From: Buxus sempervirens
Lineage: Eukaryota; Streptophyta; Magnoliopsida; Buxales; Buxaceae
NCBI GenBank assembly: GCA_947561395.2
Contig: OX387189.1
Span: forward strand, 24,304,329 to 24,368,328
Reading direction: 5' to 3'
Length of the DNA: 64,000 nucleotides
Translations under genes and position numbers: made by a program
In this document: positions 23,755 through 34,609 of the stretch, one piece after another
Layout of the letters: each line of letters opens with the position of its first letter
Numbering within the stretch: the first letter of the stretch is position 1
The notes under the pieces: generated by a model
The model's input: only the letters and a program-made list of their open reading frames with translations
Told to the model about the DNA's origin: nothing
Database searches by the model: none

Positions 23755-24927
23755 AGTAAACGTAACCTATTTAGTTAATAAATATAGATACACACCCTTC
23801 ATCAAAACATTAAGACATTAACATAATAAATACCTAGATCTTTTCATCCACCTTCGATCCATCTATTAGTATGTTGTGAAAGAATTTACCCGTCGCTTTT
23901 GAATAAGATTACTTTCTGCAAAACATACTCTATAAATGAATCTAGATAATAGCAAACGGTACTTATGTTAGTTTTAAAATTTATGCTTGGTTTTACCCAT
24001 TTAGGAATACCAAATACATTACTTGTTTGTCATAAGATTCATATATTTCTCCACGAATTTCAGCAGCATCTCTGCGCAGTTCTTCAAATACGTAAAGTTT
24101 TCTGACGTAGAGTCAATAAAACTACGTATTTGAAGAACAAAGAGATAAAACCAAAATTATAAGTAGAGATATATATAAATCACATGTCAACAAGTAACAT
24201 ACTTGATATCCCCAAACTGTCAATATGACAATCCAAGATGTTACATGTGCAAATCTATGCCTTCATATTTAAATACTAAGAATTATTGCAAACTTACTGC
24301 GAAGATGCAATATCTTCAAAGTACACAAAACATGATGGGCATAGTTACACATGTAACCTCTCAGACGGGTATTTGAATTGTTCCCACTTTTTTTATGAGA
24401 TAAATAAATATAAAAAACAATAACCAGGTTAACCAAAAAATAGAATAAAGAAATGCTAATCATAATATCAATGCTATTGAACAGCATTAGAACAGAAATA
24501 TCACAACAAGGAACTTAAAGAGATAAATAATGGTTTAACCATTATTTATCTCCCCTAAAAATTTCGGCAGCATCTCCCCTAAAAATAGAGGGTTGTCCAG
24601 ACCAAATTGGTCTAAAATAATAATGGTTTAACCTGTAAAGAAAAGATTCGTCGAAATATTGCATTCATATACAATCCAAAAAGAGCATCCACATCCATGT
24701 CCACCACGATATTTATCATAAGAAAATAATCAAATAAGTGGCTTAGATACTTCATTGCCAACATTTGGAACAGAGATGGCATTAGGTTGGTTATTATTTA
24801 CATTGTCTCTAGTTGGTCCCTGGTGGTTTATCCCAAGCTAATGATTCTTTGTCATATAATTCCATAAAATTTTCTCAGGCCTTGGAGTTCCTTGCAAAAT
24901 CACATCTTCAAAAAATGGGGTGGGAAC
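23755..24927. other. CACTA 5' region without a gene
   Basis: AT-rich sequence upstream of the transposase start. I see no coding region. It contains the second 51-bp repeat copy (24570-24620) and short A-rich tracts. It probably holds the transposase 5' leader and introns. Confidence 0.5.
24570..24620. repeat. 51-bp repeat, copy 2, inside CACTA
   Basis: Identical over 51 bp to 18938-18988, with weaker similarity beyond, including matching ATTCATATACAATCC and CATAAGAAAAT pieces. This points to a duplication within the element. Confidence 0.85.
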
Positions 24928-25974
24928 TGTGCGCGTGTGGGAAACGCAGCACGGGGTGATTTCGGAGTCGCCACCGCCTGATGGGGTGCAGGCGGACACC
25001 TGGGTGCCTAATCTTGTCTATTTAGGTCTTTGGTCTGCGGCTTTGAGATTCTAAGTATGGTTCTCGGTTGTGGTCTGGGGAAGTCCGTAGACACCCCAGT
25101 CCACCCCGTCGGATGACGGGTCCCGTGGGTTCCCTGATTTGAGTCAGCTTTTCCTATTTTTGGTTCTCACCCGATTCCTAATCCAGCATGAATTTTTTGT
25201 TAGGTCTTGGTGGGACCGCTTGAGTGGTGTGGGTCCCTTTAGTTGATTTTATCTTTGCTTTATCCTTAAGTGATCTGGGTTTGTTTGGGTGGGCCCCGTT
25301 GGAAGGCCCATGGTATCCTTGGTGGGCTTGGGTAAGCCCGTGTGCCCTTGGTGGGCCTCTGTCTAACCCTGGGAGGCCCTGTGGGCTTTGGTTAATGAGT
25401 TGGTTTTTTATTAAGGTTCAAGTTTGAAGCTTAAATGGTTTTCATGCAAGTGGTGGGCCGGATTGGTTTGTGCGCCCACATGGTGGCCAAGTGATTTTGC
25501 ATCTTTTATCTTCGTTGGTTTGCCAAAGTGGGCTGGTCATTGGGCTTGGGGCCCGTGATCCAGGCCGTGGGCTTTGAAAGCCCAGCTCCTTGGAGTTTGG
25601 GGCTTGCACCCTAACTCGGTTCGGTTGGCGGGCTTTGGCGGGCCCGAAAGGCCCTAGCCCATGGTCTCGGCCAAACCACACAGTTCATGCACTCATTTCA
25701 CATGGCAAGGCTCGGGTGGGCCGCTTTGAGTTTGGCCCAACCAGTTTAATTAGTTCACTTTTGATTAGTTTGCTTAATTGCATGTTTCCGGGTTCATTAG
25801 GCTTGGTGGGCCCCGTTGGAAGGCCCACTAGTGTGCCAAGCTGGACCGGTTGGTCCAAGTCCCATCTTGGGTTTCTGGGTGGCCCGGAAACCCTGTTGGT
25901 TCAATGGTTTTAATATAAATCATCACAAAATTCAGCAAGGTATCACCAATATGTAGAAAACCACATTTCAGTGT

Positions 25975-26120
25975 GTATCCGGCAACTCAGGCCGGATACA
26001 CATGGTCTACAGGTGATCCGGCCAGAGTGGCCGGATACACAGGGGCCCTAGGTTATCCTGCCTTGATGGCCGGATATGCTAAGGCCTCAGGTGATCCGGC
26101 CTGAGTTGCCGGATCACCCT
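25975..26120. repeat. TATCCGGC...GCCGGATA palindromes, set 1
   Basis: Successive imperfect palindromes of about 25-30 bp (CCGGCAACTCAGGCCGG and variants) occur within the solo LTR, each able to form a hairpin with a central AACTCA-like loop. Confidence 0.8.
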
Positions 26121-27112
26121 GGAATGGCCTTTTTTGGTCTTTTTGCCATTTGGGGTGTTTCCAGGGGGTTCCTAGGGTCTCTATGGGTTGTGTGGGCCCC
26201 TGTGAGGGCCCACGTTGGTTCAGATTTGGGAGAAGCCCCATTTGGCTTCTCCCCTTGGATCTTTCCAGCAAAAGCAAAGGAATGCGAAGTAATGGGGGAG
26301 GGGATCATGCTTGTACAAAACAGTATTTCAATGGGGCAATTTATACATGTTAACAAGGCGGGAACATGAACAGCGAGCATGCATGTGTATGATAACTAAA
26401 ATCAGCACTGGTAAGCATGTTCATGAATGAGGAGATAAAGTATGGCCTAGCATGCATTTTCCACGCATCACCCTGATATTTAGACTCACAAGTCCATGCT
26501 TGACCTTAACGAAAACCAGACGAAGGGGAGAGAAGGGGGTTTAAAGGGAGTACAGCAGATTATATTAAGAAGGAACATGCTCCTTCTGGAAACTACTTGA
26601 TGTAAACCTATGGACAGCAGCTAAGAGGGATTAAAAACATGTTAAAATAAGACTCCCATGCTTCCTTAACATAGCCTACGTGACCCTCATACTGATGGAC
26701 GCATTCATGCTATGAGAAAGGTGGTAAAAAAAAAATGGTTGCACCACCATGCATGTGCTCATGCCAAGCAAGAGGAAAACAGGAGGAAAAATGGTAGAAA
26801 AATCTAGTTTTAATATATGTTAAGTGCAATATGGTGAGGAGTCTTACCTGAGGTCCTTGACCTCTTGTGCAAGTTGGTGGTATGCCTTGGGGGTGGTACA
26901 GCACCTGGAGACCTCCTTGGAGCACCAACAGCAACTCAAGTCCTTCTTGTTTCAGTAGGGATAGAGAGGAGAAGGAGAAGAGAGGAATGGCTTGGGATGG
27001 TATGGGGGCCAAAAGGGGTTGAAGAGGTGGGGATTCGTGTGGGAGAAAAGTGGAGGGAGGAAGCTCAGAACAGCCAAAGAAAAGCCAACCTCGGAAATGA
27101 GCTGCTGGTTTG

Positions 27113-27122
27113 CTATTTATAG
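27113..27122 (-). promoter_or_regulatory. TATA box of solo LTR
   Basis: Reads CTATAAATAG on the minus strand, about 930 bases inside the LTR start. It sits just downstream, in minus sense, of the second palindrome set. Confidence 0.6.
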
Positions 27123-27129
27123 AAAAAAT

Positions 27130-27380
27130 AATGTATCCGGCAACTCAGGCCGGATAAACTATGCTCTGCCCTTATCCGGCCTTGAAGACCGGATACACTG
27201 GCCTTCCTTTGTATCCGGCAACCCAGGCCGGATACATGACTTAATCATTTCAAAATTTAATGCCGCCGCGAATTTGTCGGCCAAGTGGCGCAAATCTCGC
27301 GCGAATATCTTCATGTATCCGGCCTTCAAGTCCGGTTATGAAGGGAAGCTAGTGTATCCGGTATATGCGACCGGATACAA
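27130..27380. repeat. TATCCGGC...GCCGGATA palindromes, set 2
   Basis: At least five units (27130, 27172, 27211, 27315 and 27354) have TATCCGG and CCGGATA arms around varied centres. They lie directly upstream of the TATA box in the sense of the LTR. Confidence 0.8.
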
Positions 27381-28055
27381 TTTGGAAAATTACAAAATTG
27401 CCCTTCGACTTGACCAATTCGACCAATTTGACACTTTTGGATATCTACGGATCGCCCGTACAAATTTTTTATATTTAAGATTTAGTCCCTGAGATATTTT
27501 GCTGCGTTGGCTGCCACGTGTGCAGTTTCCGGCTTTGCTGCTCGGAAACTTCGACAGATCATATCTCCTTCATTCGAACTCCGATTTGAGCAAACTCAAT
27601 TGTGTTAAACTCGTATCGGAGCCCTCTATTTAATGACATGGGGCTAAGCACTTGGCACGGATTCCGAGGAAAAGTCAACTTTTGGCCTTCCCTTAAGTTT
27701 GACTGCCCTTAGAACCCTCATCCGGACTCCGATTCCTGCAAACCCAATTGCGTTGGAACCGTGTCGCGATTCTCCATCCATTGAGATAAATCGAGGCATT
27801 TGGCACGAAATTCAAGGAAAAGTCAACTCTCAGCTTTCCCTCAAGTTTGACTGCCCTTAGAACCTTCATCCGGACTCTGATTCCTGCAAACCCAGTTGCG
27901 TTGGAACCGTGTCGAGATTCTTTATCCAATGGTATAGATCAAGGTGGCCAAATTTTATCTGATTAAAAGGTCAACTTTCCACCCCTCAGGGTTTGACCTT
28001 TTAGCCGGGCTTTGCATTTCTGGCCTTTCGGGAGCGCAAAAATGAGGTGCTTACA

Positions 28056-30215
28056 GGAACTTTTATCATTTCAAAGCTTTCTTTATTCCAAGGTGGGAGG
28101 ATATTCAAAAAACTCGAGCTCATAAGTTCATGAGTGCTAGGCTTTAGGACGACATACTGCCTTGATTTCAATGCCAAAATAATTTAATAAAATTATTAAA
28201 TTATTAAATTATTAATATTATAATATGATGACAACAATAATGGCAAAAGAGATGGTTGGACAAGAGAACTTTCCCACCCCGTCAATTACCTTTTCAGGTT
28301 TAATCAGAATGATGCAGTTACTCAGACTCATCTTTGTTCTATCCAGTTGTTCATGATGGACATTTGCATGACAAATAGTTTCACCAGAACTTAATAGTTT
28401 GACTTGAAAGTTGTAATTATTGGTAGAAGGCATGTGACAATCAAATTGACAGCAATAAACAGACAATGTCGAAAAAATGAACAGCATTAAAAAACCAGAG
28501 TACTGGAAAATATATGAGTGGTGATCATCAAATTCTGTTTCCTCAATTTGCAAGCTCCAATTATGAGAACTAGAAACTTGCCATATTACCAGTTAACTTG
28601 TATTGAACAACTCGCAAAGATCAGATCTAGATCAGTCACAAGCTATGGAATGATAGAGGTAAGTTCCATGGACAGTAATCCATGAGGGTTGTGTGGGCAA
28701 AGACCACCCACTATATGCTCAAATAGCTAGAGAACGGAAAATAGGAAAGGCATAAACAAAGAAAAAAAGGAACAAAATCAAAAAAAAAAAATCTGTCCTG
28801 TTATTGTCGTATGATTATCTAGTGCAGACATAAAATCTTAAAGTCACCAAAAGATCTGTCATGTGAAGAGAAACAATACGGAGTTAAGACAATCCTTTTG
28901 ATTGAGATTGGAAGCATGATTACTGACCCCAATAACATCCTTTTGATTGAGTTTTATGGCTGTTCCTTTGAGAAGCCTAACCATGAGAAGATAGGAGAGA
29001 ACTGATAAATCATGAAGATTAATGTATGGTAAGTACTAATTCTGACATCGCTGGGCAACTGGCCATCTTCCCAAAAATAATTTAATAAAATTCGAAACCA
29101 AAACAGGCTTTATAATTGTACTGTTCTAAAGTCTCAACCACTACGCATAACCAAGAAAAAAAAAATCTAAATGATCATCAGTATTCTTACTTATAAACCA
29201 ACCACTATTCAACTACAAACAAATAAAATTAGATCAAGCCAGAATCTAAAATGCATACCTTCTTTTTTTTTTTGGTGAAGTTCTTAGAAAAAAAAACACG
29301 TAACCAAAGAAAGGATCAACTATGATCGGTGAGAAGAAAAAAGAAGAAAAAAAAAAAGGAAAACACGTAAGAAATGGTTATGAAAGTGCAGCAAAATTTC
29401 CATGTGTCTATTAAAGCATCAGATCAACCGATGTATCCATAAATAAGATACGCACGCCTGATAATTTACACAAAGACAACATGTATCAGTTTTACCAAGT
29501 CTTCCATCATCCATAACCAAATCAAAACCCAGAACCGGAAACATTATGTAATACATTCCAATCGCATAGCTACCTCCAAAGAATCATGAGAATGCGTAAC
29601 CCGAAATAAATAAATAAATGGATCATACACACAAAACAAACATCCACGGCCTTATAATCTGCATTCAAAATCAAAATCTCATCCACCATAATCAATAAGG
29701 GAAATGGATCAGAAAAAACCAAAGACACTCTCTGCATTCTTGAAATAGGAATCAACGCAAAGATTGTCCAATAATAGGAATCGCGCCTCAACAAATCCAT
29801 GCATTTGAAGATTGGAACAAGCAAATTCAAGCGAATGAAATACGGAAAACAAGAAAATGAAAGATCAGAATACACGGCTAAAGAAACAAATTGGAAAGTG
29901 TACCGATCAAACATATGAAAGCAACACCGTAACATTAAATCATTCGAAACAGTAGGCATCAGAGAGCGAAATGCAGTACCAGCCACCCAAACTCGAGAAG
30001 TGACGCCGGCGGCTTCGTGACGGAGAACGGCGCCGGCGGCTTGGCAACGGAGAACAGAGACGGTAGTTGGTGACGACGACGAACGAACGGCGGTGAGCGA
30101 ACGGCGGTGAGCAAACGGCGGTGAGCGAACAGCGGTGACTGAACAACACCCCGGCAAGAACAGGAAATTTTCGCCCAGAGAAGAAAACACCAATTGCGCG
30201 AATTGGGGATTTATA
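28056..30215. other. CACTA right interior, origin unknown
   Basis: About 2.1 kb between the solo LTR and the right subterminal repeats. It has A-rich tracts and no recognised domain. It may be the 5' leader region of the transposase gene or a captured host fragment; the sequence alone does not tell. Confidence 0.4.
29570..30193 (-). CDS. Unrecognised ORF near the CACTA right end
   Basis: A 207-residue open frame on the minus strand. The N-terminal third is Arg/Ser/Val-rich and contains repeated HRRSLTAVRSS-like segments from a short GGCGGTGAGCGAAC direct repeat at 30088-30140. The rest is hydrophobic and matches no family I know. The long frame may be a chance result of the repeat. If real it could be the first exon of the element transcript or a captured host exon. 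I assign no function. Confidence 0.2.
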   Translation of the reverse strand: MVFSSLGENFLFLPGCCSVTAVRSPPFAHRRSLTAVRSSSSPTTVSVLRCQAAGAVLRHEAAGVTSRVWVAGTAFRSLMPTVSNDLMLRCCFHMFDRYTFQFVSLAVYSDLSFSCFPYFIRLNLLVPIFKCMDLLRRDSYYWTIFALIPISRMQRVSLVFSDPFPLLIMVDEILILNADYKAVDVCFVCMIHLFIYFGLRILMILWR

Positions 30216-30219
30216 GCCT

Positions 30220-30855
30220 TTTAGCAGTGGTAATTAGTTACCGCCGCTAAACGTCCATTTCGCGCGAGGGCATATGGCCTCACGCGGAATGGGTTTTAGC
30301 AGCGGTAACTAATTACCGCCGCTAACAACCCATTCCGCGTGAGGGTATATGGCCTTTCCGCGGCGGTAATTAGTTACCGCCGCTAAAAGCCCATTTCGCG
30401 CGAGGGATATAGCCTTTTAGCGGCGGTAACTAATTACCGCCGCTAAAACCCATTCCGTGCGAGGGCGTATGGCCTTTCCGCGGCGGTAATTAGTTACCGC
30501 CGCTAAAAGCCCATTTCGCACGAGCGGATATAGCCTTTCCGCGGCGGTAATTAGTTACCACCGCTAAAAGCCCATTTCGCGCGAGCGGATATAGCCTTTT
30601 AGCGGCGGTAACTAATTACCGCCGATAACAACCCAATCCGCGATCGGAGGGCATTACACTCCGGTAAAAACACGCGCCAAACCTTTGCGCAAAAACTGAG
30701 TTGGCGCCATTCTTTTTTAGCGGCGGTATGAATTTACCGCCGCTAAACACTTGTTTCAATGGCGATACACATGTCTTCCGCCTCTTAAATGAAATTATGG
30801 GCTTTTAGCGGCGGTAATGGCCTACCGCCGCAAAAACCCCGCCGCTAAAGCTCCG
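30220..30855. repeat. CACTA right subterminal repeats
   Basis: About eight units of roughly 60 bp, each with GCGGCGGTAA, TTACCGCCGCTAAA and a CATTTCGCGCGAGG segment followed by a GGCCTTT joint. The two arms of each unit are complementary (TTAGCGGCGGTAACTAATTA), so each can fold into a hairpin. They mirror the left array and are the probable binding sites of the TnpA-type protein. Confidence 0.9.
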
Positions 30856-30868
30856 CTTTTTTGTAGTG
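30856..30868 (-). repeat. CACTA right terminal inverted repeat
   Basis: CTTTTTTGTAGTG is the inverted match of the left end, followed by the TGT target duplication. Confidence 0.95.
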
Positions 30869-31319
30869 TGTATGAGGATGCCATCTTTGTCAGCAACCAT
30901 GCTGAAACTTGTCTACCAGAGGTCAAATGAATCTGCCTCTTGCCCCCCCCCCCCCCCCCCCCCCATGTTTGAGACGGGCCTTCAAAACTTGAGGATCTTC
31001 CCCTACCTTGTTGAGTATGGTAAGGAACTGTTACCACCTTTTGTCTACATTCGCCACATAGCAAGTCTAGTTATACCTCAATCATTGTTTGGCTCCTGGG
31101 GGCAATTTTATGAGAAAAAGAAGAGGCTTCAGAAGAATTTGCAGCCTTCTTTGGCCATTTCGTGATTGCCACCTGAGTGGAAGAAAACTTAGAGGATAAT
31201 GATGACCGTCTTTCCACTGCTGTTTCCTTACGCCCTTCCTTATCATATATACCTTGGTCGGGTATAGGCCTCGGTTTGTGCCATCATTCGCCCCAAATCT
31301 CGCCCCGCCTCTCATGACG
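30869..31319 (-). other. Tat-A gag-pro linker, right of the CACTA insertion
   Basis: Degenerate coding sense on the minus strand (LCGECRQKV resembles a CxxC zinc-binding segment near 31045). It contains a 22-base C run at 30943-30964. It joins to 15002 once the CACTA element and one TGT are removed. Confidence 0.6.
30943..30964. repeat. 22-base C run
   Basis: A pure run of 22 Cs in the Tat-A linker, 75 bp from the CACTA right end. It is not explained by the coding sense, which is already broken here. Confidence 0.9.
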
Positions 31320-33163
31320 TCATGTTCGGCCTTCAGTGGCTGGATACCTCCAGTTATTCCTTGGTCGCAAGTTTAACTGACTTTGGCTCGGTGATATTTT
31401 ATATTCCAACTTTCCTGAAGCGGGTTCACTCAGATCAATTTTTATGGCCGGAGTTTGCTTTGGTACGTTCTTAGGGAACAGTTGTGTGTCCACCTCCATC
31501 TTTTCCTTGTCCGTTTCAACAAATTTCAAGAGCCCCTTGTCGATATTCTCCTGTATCACATTACACAACACAGTACATTTGTTAGTTTCATGGGTTTTTA
31601 TTCCATGCCATTTACATGATTTACCCTTAGCCGCTACATTGGCCGGGATAAAGGGGTGGTCTCTGGTTAACTGGAAAAATCCATGTTTCAAAAGATAATC
31701 AAATATTTCAGCCGTTTTATTTATATCAAAAGAATAATTTTGGTTAAATGTATTCATTTCTTTTGTCTCTCTGACATCCTTAGATTTTTGGAGAAGGATT
31801 GGGCAAGTAACCGGTTGTTCTACGACTCCATATTCGAAATTCGAGTCCCTATAATAGGTCTCGTAGGATGAAGTTTTCTTTTCGCCATCCTCCTGCAAAA
31901 GCCATTCATACTTAGTGGCTCTAGTGGACAACTCGAATAAGTCTTCGAATTGTTCGCCTTCAAATTTCTTTCGAAGTTCAAAATCTAATCTGTTTAACGC
32001 TAAGTTCGCAAATTTTGATTCAGGTAAAAGAATTCGGCATTTGTTCTTCATGCGTTTGAATCGGGTGATATAATTATCGGTCGATTCCCCTAGTTGCTGT
32101 CTTAACCGGGCAAGATCAACCATGGTTACTTCACGTTCTGTCCGATAAAATTGAGAATGGAATTTTTCCTCCATTGTTGCCTAACTCGTAACGGAGTTAG
32201 CCGGCAGTGTGATGTACCAAGTAAAGGCCTATCCGATTAATGAGTTCCCAAACAGCCTAAGTCTAAGGAAGTCATTACCGGACGCCTCCCCACATTGAAC
32301 CGTAAATCGGCCAATATGCTCGATGGTAGATTGTTGGCCTTCGCCAGAAAACAAAGTGAACTCAAGAATCTTATAACCCCTAGGAAACTCAAATTGTTGG
32401 TCAATCCAGGCTGGGTATGGTTTCTGGTATACTAGCCTAGTCATTCGTCGGTGATACTGATTTCCGACTATTTACTGAACTACATTCTAGATGTAATTTC
32501 GGTTTATGGCCATATTCCTTACACCAATATCCTCCCTATGATTTTCATGTGCCTCCCTTTGCTCTCCCGGGTGTGCCTCAGGGGGAGGCATATTATGGGG
32601 AACTGGTATATTAGAGGGTTTTCCCCCCCAGCGGCGGCAACGTTGGCCATTCTATTTGGGCCATTACCGCCGATGACTAGGGGTGGCGGTTGTTCTGGGA
32701 TATTCATCCTTTCAGGAACATTCGACCTCGCAGCCGATGTCTCGGCTCTTTCGGCTATCATGGCCGGCCTTGCCATTGTAGAAAATCCTTCCTGTAATAC
32801 TGCTAGGATTCTATCGTTATCGGAAGAAATTTTATTAATACCCTGGCCAAATCCTGCCATTTGCTAGCTAAGACCTTGTATGGCCTGGATTTGCCGTTCA
32901 TTAAGATCTAGTTGAGAACTTGAAGGTTCTTCCGGTACTCCTGAGACAAAAAAAGGATTTACCTGAGATTCGGCAGGTTCCTCTGGTATCACGTTTTCAG
33001 CATGCCGAGTACTTCTTCTTGGCACCATTACTGCTTTTTCAAATACGAGGGGTCCCACCAGGCGTGCCAAAAAAAGATCTTCCTCCGAAATTGGGCCTGG
33101 TTGGACACGTGGCGATGTTGATGATGTGTCTCTGCGCGGGCATGCCAGTATCAATGGATACAA
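31320..33163 (-). pseudogene. Tat-A gag
   Basis: The capsid/nucleocapsid protein region. The N-terminal part (33163-32519) is in one frame; after a shift near 32500 the gag core follows (YPAWIDQQFEFPRGYKI, HIGRFTVQCGEASGNDFLRL, then YRTEREVTMVDLARLRQ). A stop near 32190-32230 splits the core. A zinc-knuckle-like CKWHGIKTHETNKC lies near 31590-31630. The protein order and spacing match Tat elements. The first start shown (33163) is a TTG codon, so the true start is uncertain. Confidence 0.8.
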
Positions 33164-33879
33164 AGATTTCGGGTCAGGTCCTGACCCCGGGCACCTGTTC
33201 CGAGTCTAAACTGGAGTTGGTTCAGCCGTACTGCAAGTCACCTGTAATAAAACCGGTCAGGCGATAGAATGAAGACTAGGGGTTCGGTCTTTGTTTAGGT
33301 TCTTATACGTGTTTGAAAGACAAAGCAATCGATGGCGTAGCACTTTATTATAAACTCGGCCGGTAAAGCACGACCGTAGATTATAATAGATAATCCTCAA
33401 AAGTAACCAAAGAAATAAAGACAAAAAAGAAAACCAACCTAAATCGCAGGACTGGCCTATCCTGACCTTATAGCTATAATCGGAGTATAAGGGCAGGAGA
33501 AAGGGGGCAACTGCTAACAAAGTCGATTCGGTGGTTCACCTAGGATTGCTATTTAACCAAAAGTCCATGAGTCACTTGGCTTGATCAAAGTCGATCTTGG
33601 GACCGGCTGCTTAGGATCCTGTAGCCGTAATCGGAATACAGAATCGTGAGTCAGGGGCGGCCTCAACCTACTTGCCAGTGGTAGGATTTCGACGTCAATC
33701 GGAGTAAATAGGGGCCTAAGGTGTCACTGCGACTAGAAGCAATGAGAGAAGTCCTAGTTTATCCTTCTTGCTACAGTTTGGGGTGTAGGAGACGGGATAA
33801 AGATCACGGATGATCAAATAATATTATAATAATCGGTTGTGGTTGAGTGGATGTTGTCCTCGAGCTCTTCGATTTTGTG

Positions 33880-33889
33880 CCTTTTATAG
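33880..33889 (-). promoter_or_regulatory. TATA box of Tat-A LTR
   Basis: Reads CTATAAAAGG on the minus strand, about 370 bases from the LTR start. This is the likely promoter for gag-pol. Confidence 0.65.
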
Positions 33890-34056
33890 ACATTCGCTGA
33901 CGGTTGCTTAACGTTCCACTTTTGTACGATCTTTATGGAGGTTATTCATCTGCAGTTTTCCGTTTGTGAGAAAGAACTGCCCGGTCATGATAACAAAATA
34001 GCTAACTTCTTTGCTTATAGTCGCCCACTCTATAACGAACTACTTTCTACTGATGG

Positions 34057-34223
34057 TGACGTGGTCCCTTAAAAATAAAAAGATGTTTGTCGTATGTAAT
34101 TACGTGGCTCTGGCTGAGTATCTGGCCTATGTGTGTGCCGATGTGGCTTATCTGAGTAAGGCCTACGTGTAGTTATGACGTGGCCTTCTTGATTGAGTCA
34201 GGCCATGTGGATACCACGTGGCC
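34057..34223. promoter_or_regulatory. ACGTGGC motif array in Tat-A U3
   Basis: Four copies of an ACGTGG core occur in 170 bp (34059, 34102, 34178 and 34216), the last within CCACGTGG. ACGTGGC is the core of ABRE/G-box sites bound by plant bZIP factors. The same motifs are kept in the left LTR remnant. A role in stress- or ABA-linked transcription is inferred. Confidence 0.5.
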
Positions 34224-34261
34224 TCTTCTTATTTGTCGGTTTGTAGAGGGTGTAAACAATA

Positions 34262-34609
34262 GGCTATGAAGCCACTACATGTCCAAAAATACCTTATGGG
34301 AAAGTATTATGCATGCTCTCTTTTGATTTTAAACCACTTTATTCTCAAGCTAACAGAACTGTCTGCAAGAGAAGACAAAATGTTTTGTTGCAGAAAAGCT
34401 TGAGAGGGAAGACAACCGAGTTACCATTGTTCAACTCAGCAAGCAAGGGTACTGATTCATACAGGAACGCTGAGTTGCTTAATCCAGACTTGGATCCGTC
34501 TTCGGGTCCGACATGGGTATATGAACCAAGCCTAGTGACTGGAACGATCTCTTCAAATTCAGGCCCACAAGAGAATCTGCAAGTTACTTCCAACAAGCCC
34601 AGGTACTGA
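34262..34609 (+). pseudogene. LINE ORF1, C-terminal part
   Basis: The frame is open from the junction: YEATTCPKIPYGKVL resembles the YGPWLR region that follows the zinc knuckle in plant L1 ORF1 proteins. The rest is Ser/Pro-rich and of low conservation, as usual for this RNA-binding protein. It ends at a TGA at 34607; the region to 35047 continues in broken frames. Confidence 0.55.

Larger units (their letters stand above)
24928..28055 (-). mobile_element. Solo LTR, TGTAAGCACC family
   Basis: On the plus strand it starts TGTGCGCGTG and ends GAGGTGCTTACA. The flanks are GGAAC at 24923-24927 and GGAAC at 28056-28060, a perfect 5-bp duplication. It is 3128 bp long with no internal coding region, so it is a solo LTR inside the CACTA element. 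Its ends and many interior blocks (GATGGGGTGCAGGCGGACAC; GGGCCCCGTTGGAAGGCCCA) match the Tat-D LTR at 43176, so the two families are related. A minus-strand TATA box is at 27113-27122. Confidence 0.93.
15003..30868 (-). mobile_element. CACTA (En/Spm) DNA transposon
   Basis: The left end is CACTACAAAAAAGGCG and the right end is its inverted match ending CTTTTTTGTAGTG. The flanks are TGT at 15000-15002 and TGT at 30869-30871, a perfect 3-bp target duplication as known for CACTA elements. Subterminal arrays of TACCGCCGCTAAA motifs lie inside both ends. It carries a TNP2-type transposase gene and a TnpA/Ptta-type gene, both on the minus strand. Two solo LTRs inserted later make up about 5.5 kb of its 15.9 kb. 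It splits Tat-A between gag and protease. Confidence 0.95.
2738..34258 (-). mobile_element. Tat-A: Ty3/Gypsy Tat-lineage retrotransposon, interrupted
   Basis: A minus-sense element with LTR remnants at 2738-2941 and about 33300-34258 in the same orientation (LTR ends TGTTTACACC on the minus strand). Internal order on the minus strand is gag (33163-31320), linker, protease (14171-13578), RT, RNase H, a second RNase H, and integrase (to 10019). The extra RNase H between the first RNase H and integrase is the known hallmark of the Tat group. Beyond pol lie two PMD genes in antisense. A CACTA element (15003-30868) splits the linker between gag and protease. The RT-to-integrase region stays mostly in one frame but carries several stops. 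The right end sits inside a LINE. Confidence 0.85.
33300..34258 (-). repeat. Tat-A 5' LTR
   Basis: The end at 34258 is fixed by matching the left copy (TGTTTACACC on the minus strand). The inner boundary cannot be fixed because the left copy is cut to 204 bp and I could not find a clear primer binding site; it lies somewhere between 33170 and 33700. A minus-strand TATA box is at 33880-33889. The bases after 34258 are LINE sequence. Confidence 0.6.

Noticed and set aside
26992-27492. 166-codon open frame inside the solo LTR
   Set aside because: It runs through the TATA box region and the CCGGATA palindromes, has no domain, and is on the strand opposite to LTR transcription.
33170-33300. Search for the Tat-A primer binding site and inner LTR boundary
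   Set aside because: No TGG-starting stretch matching a tRNA end was clear, and the partner LTR is too short to set the boundary by alignment.
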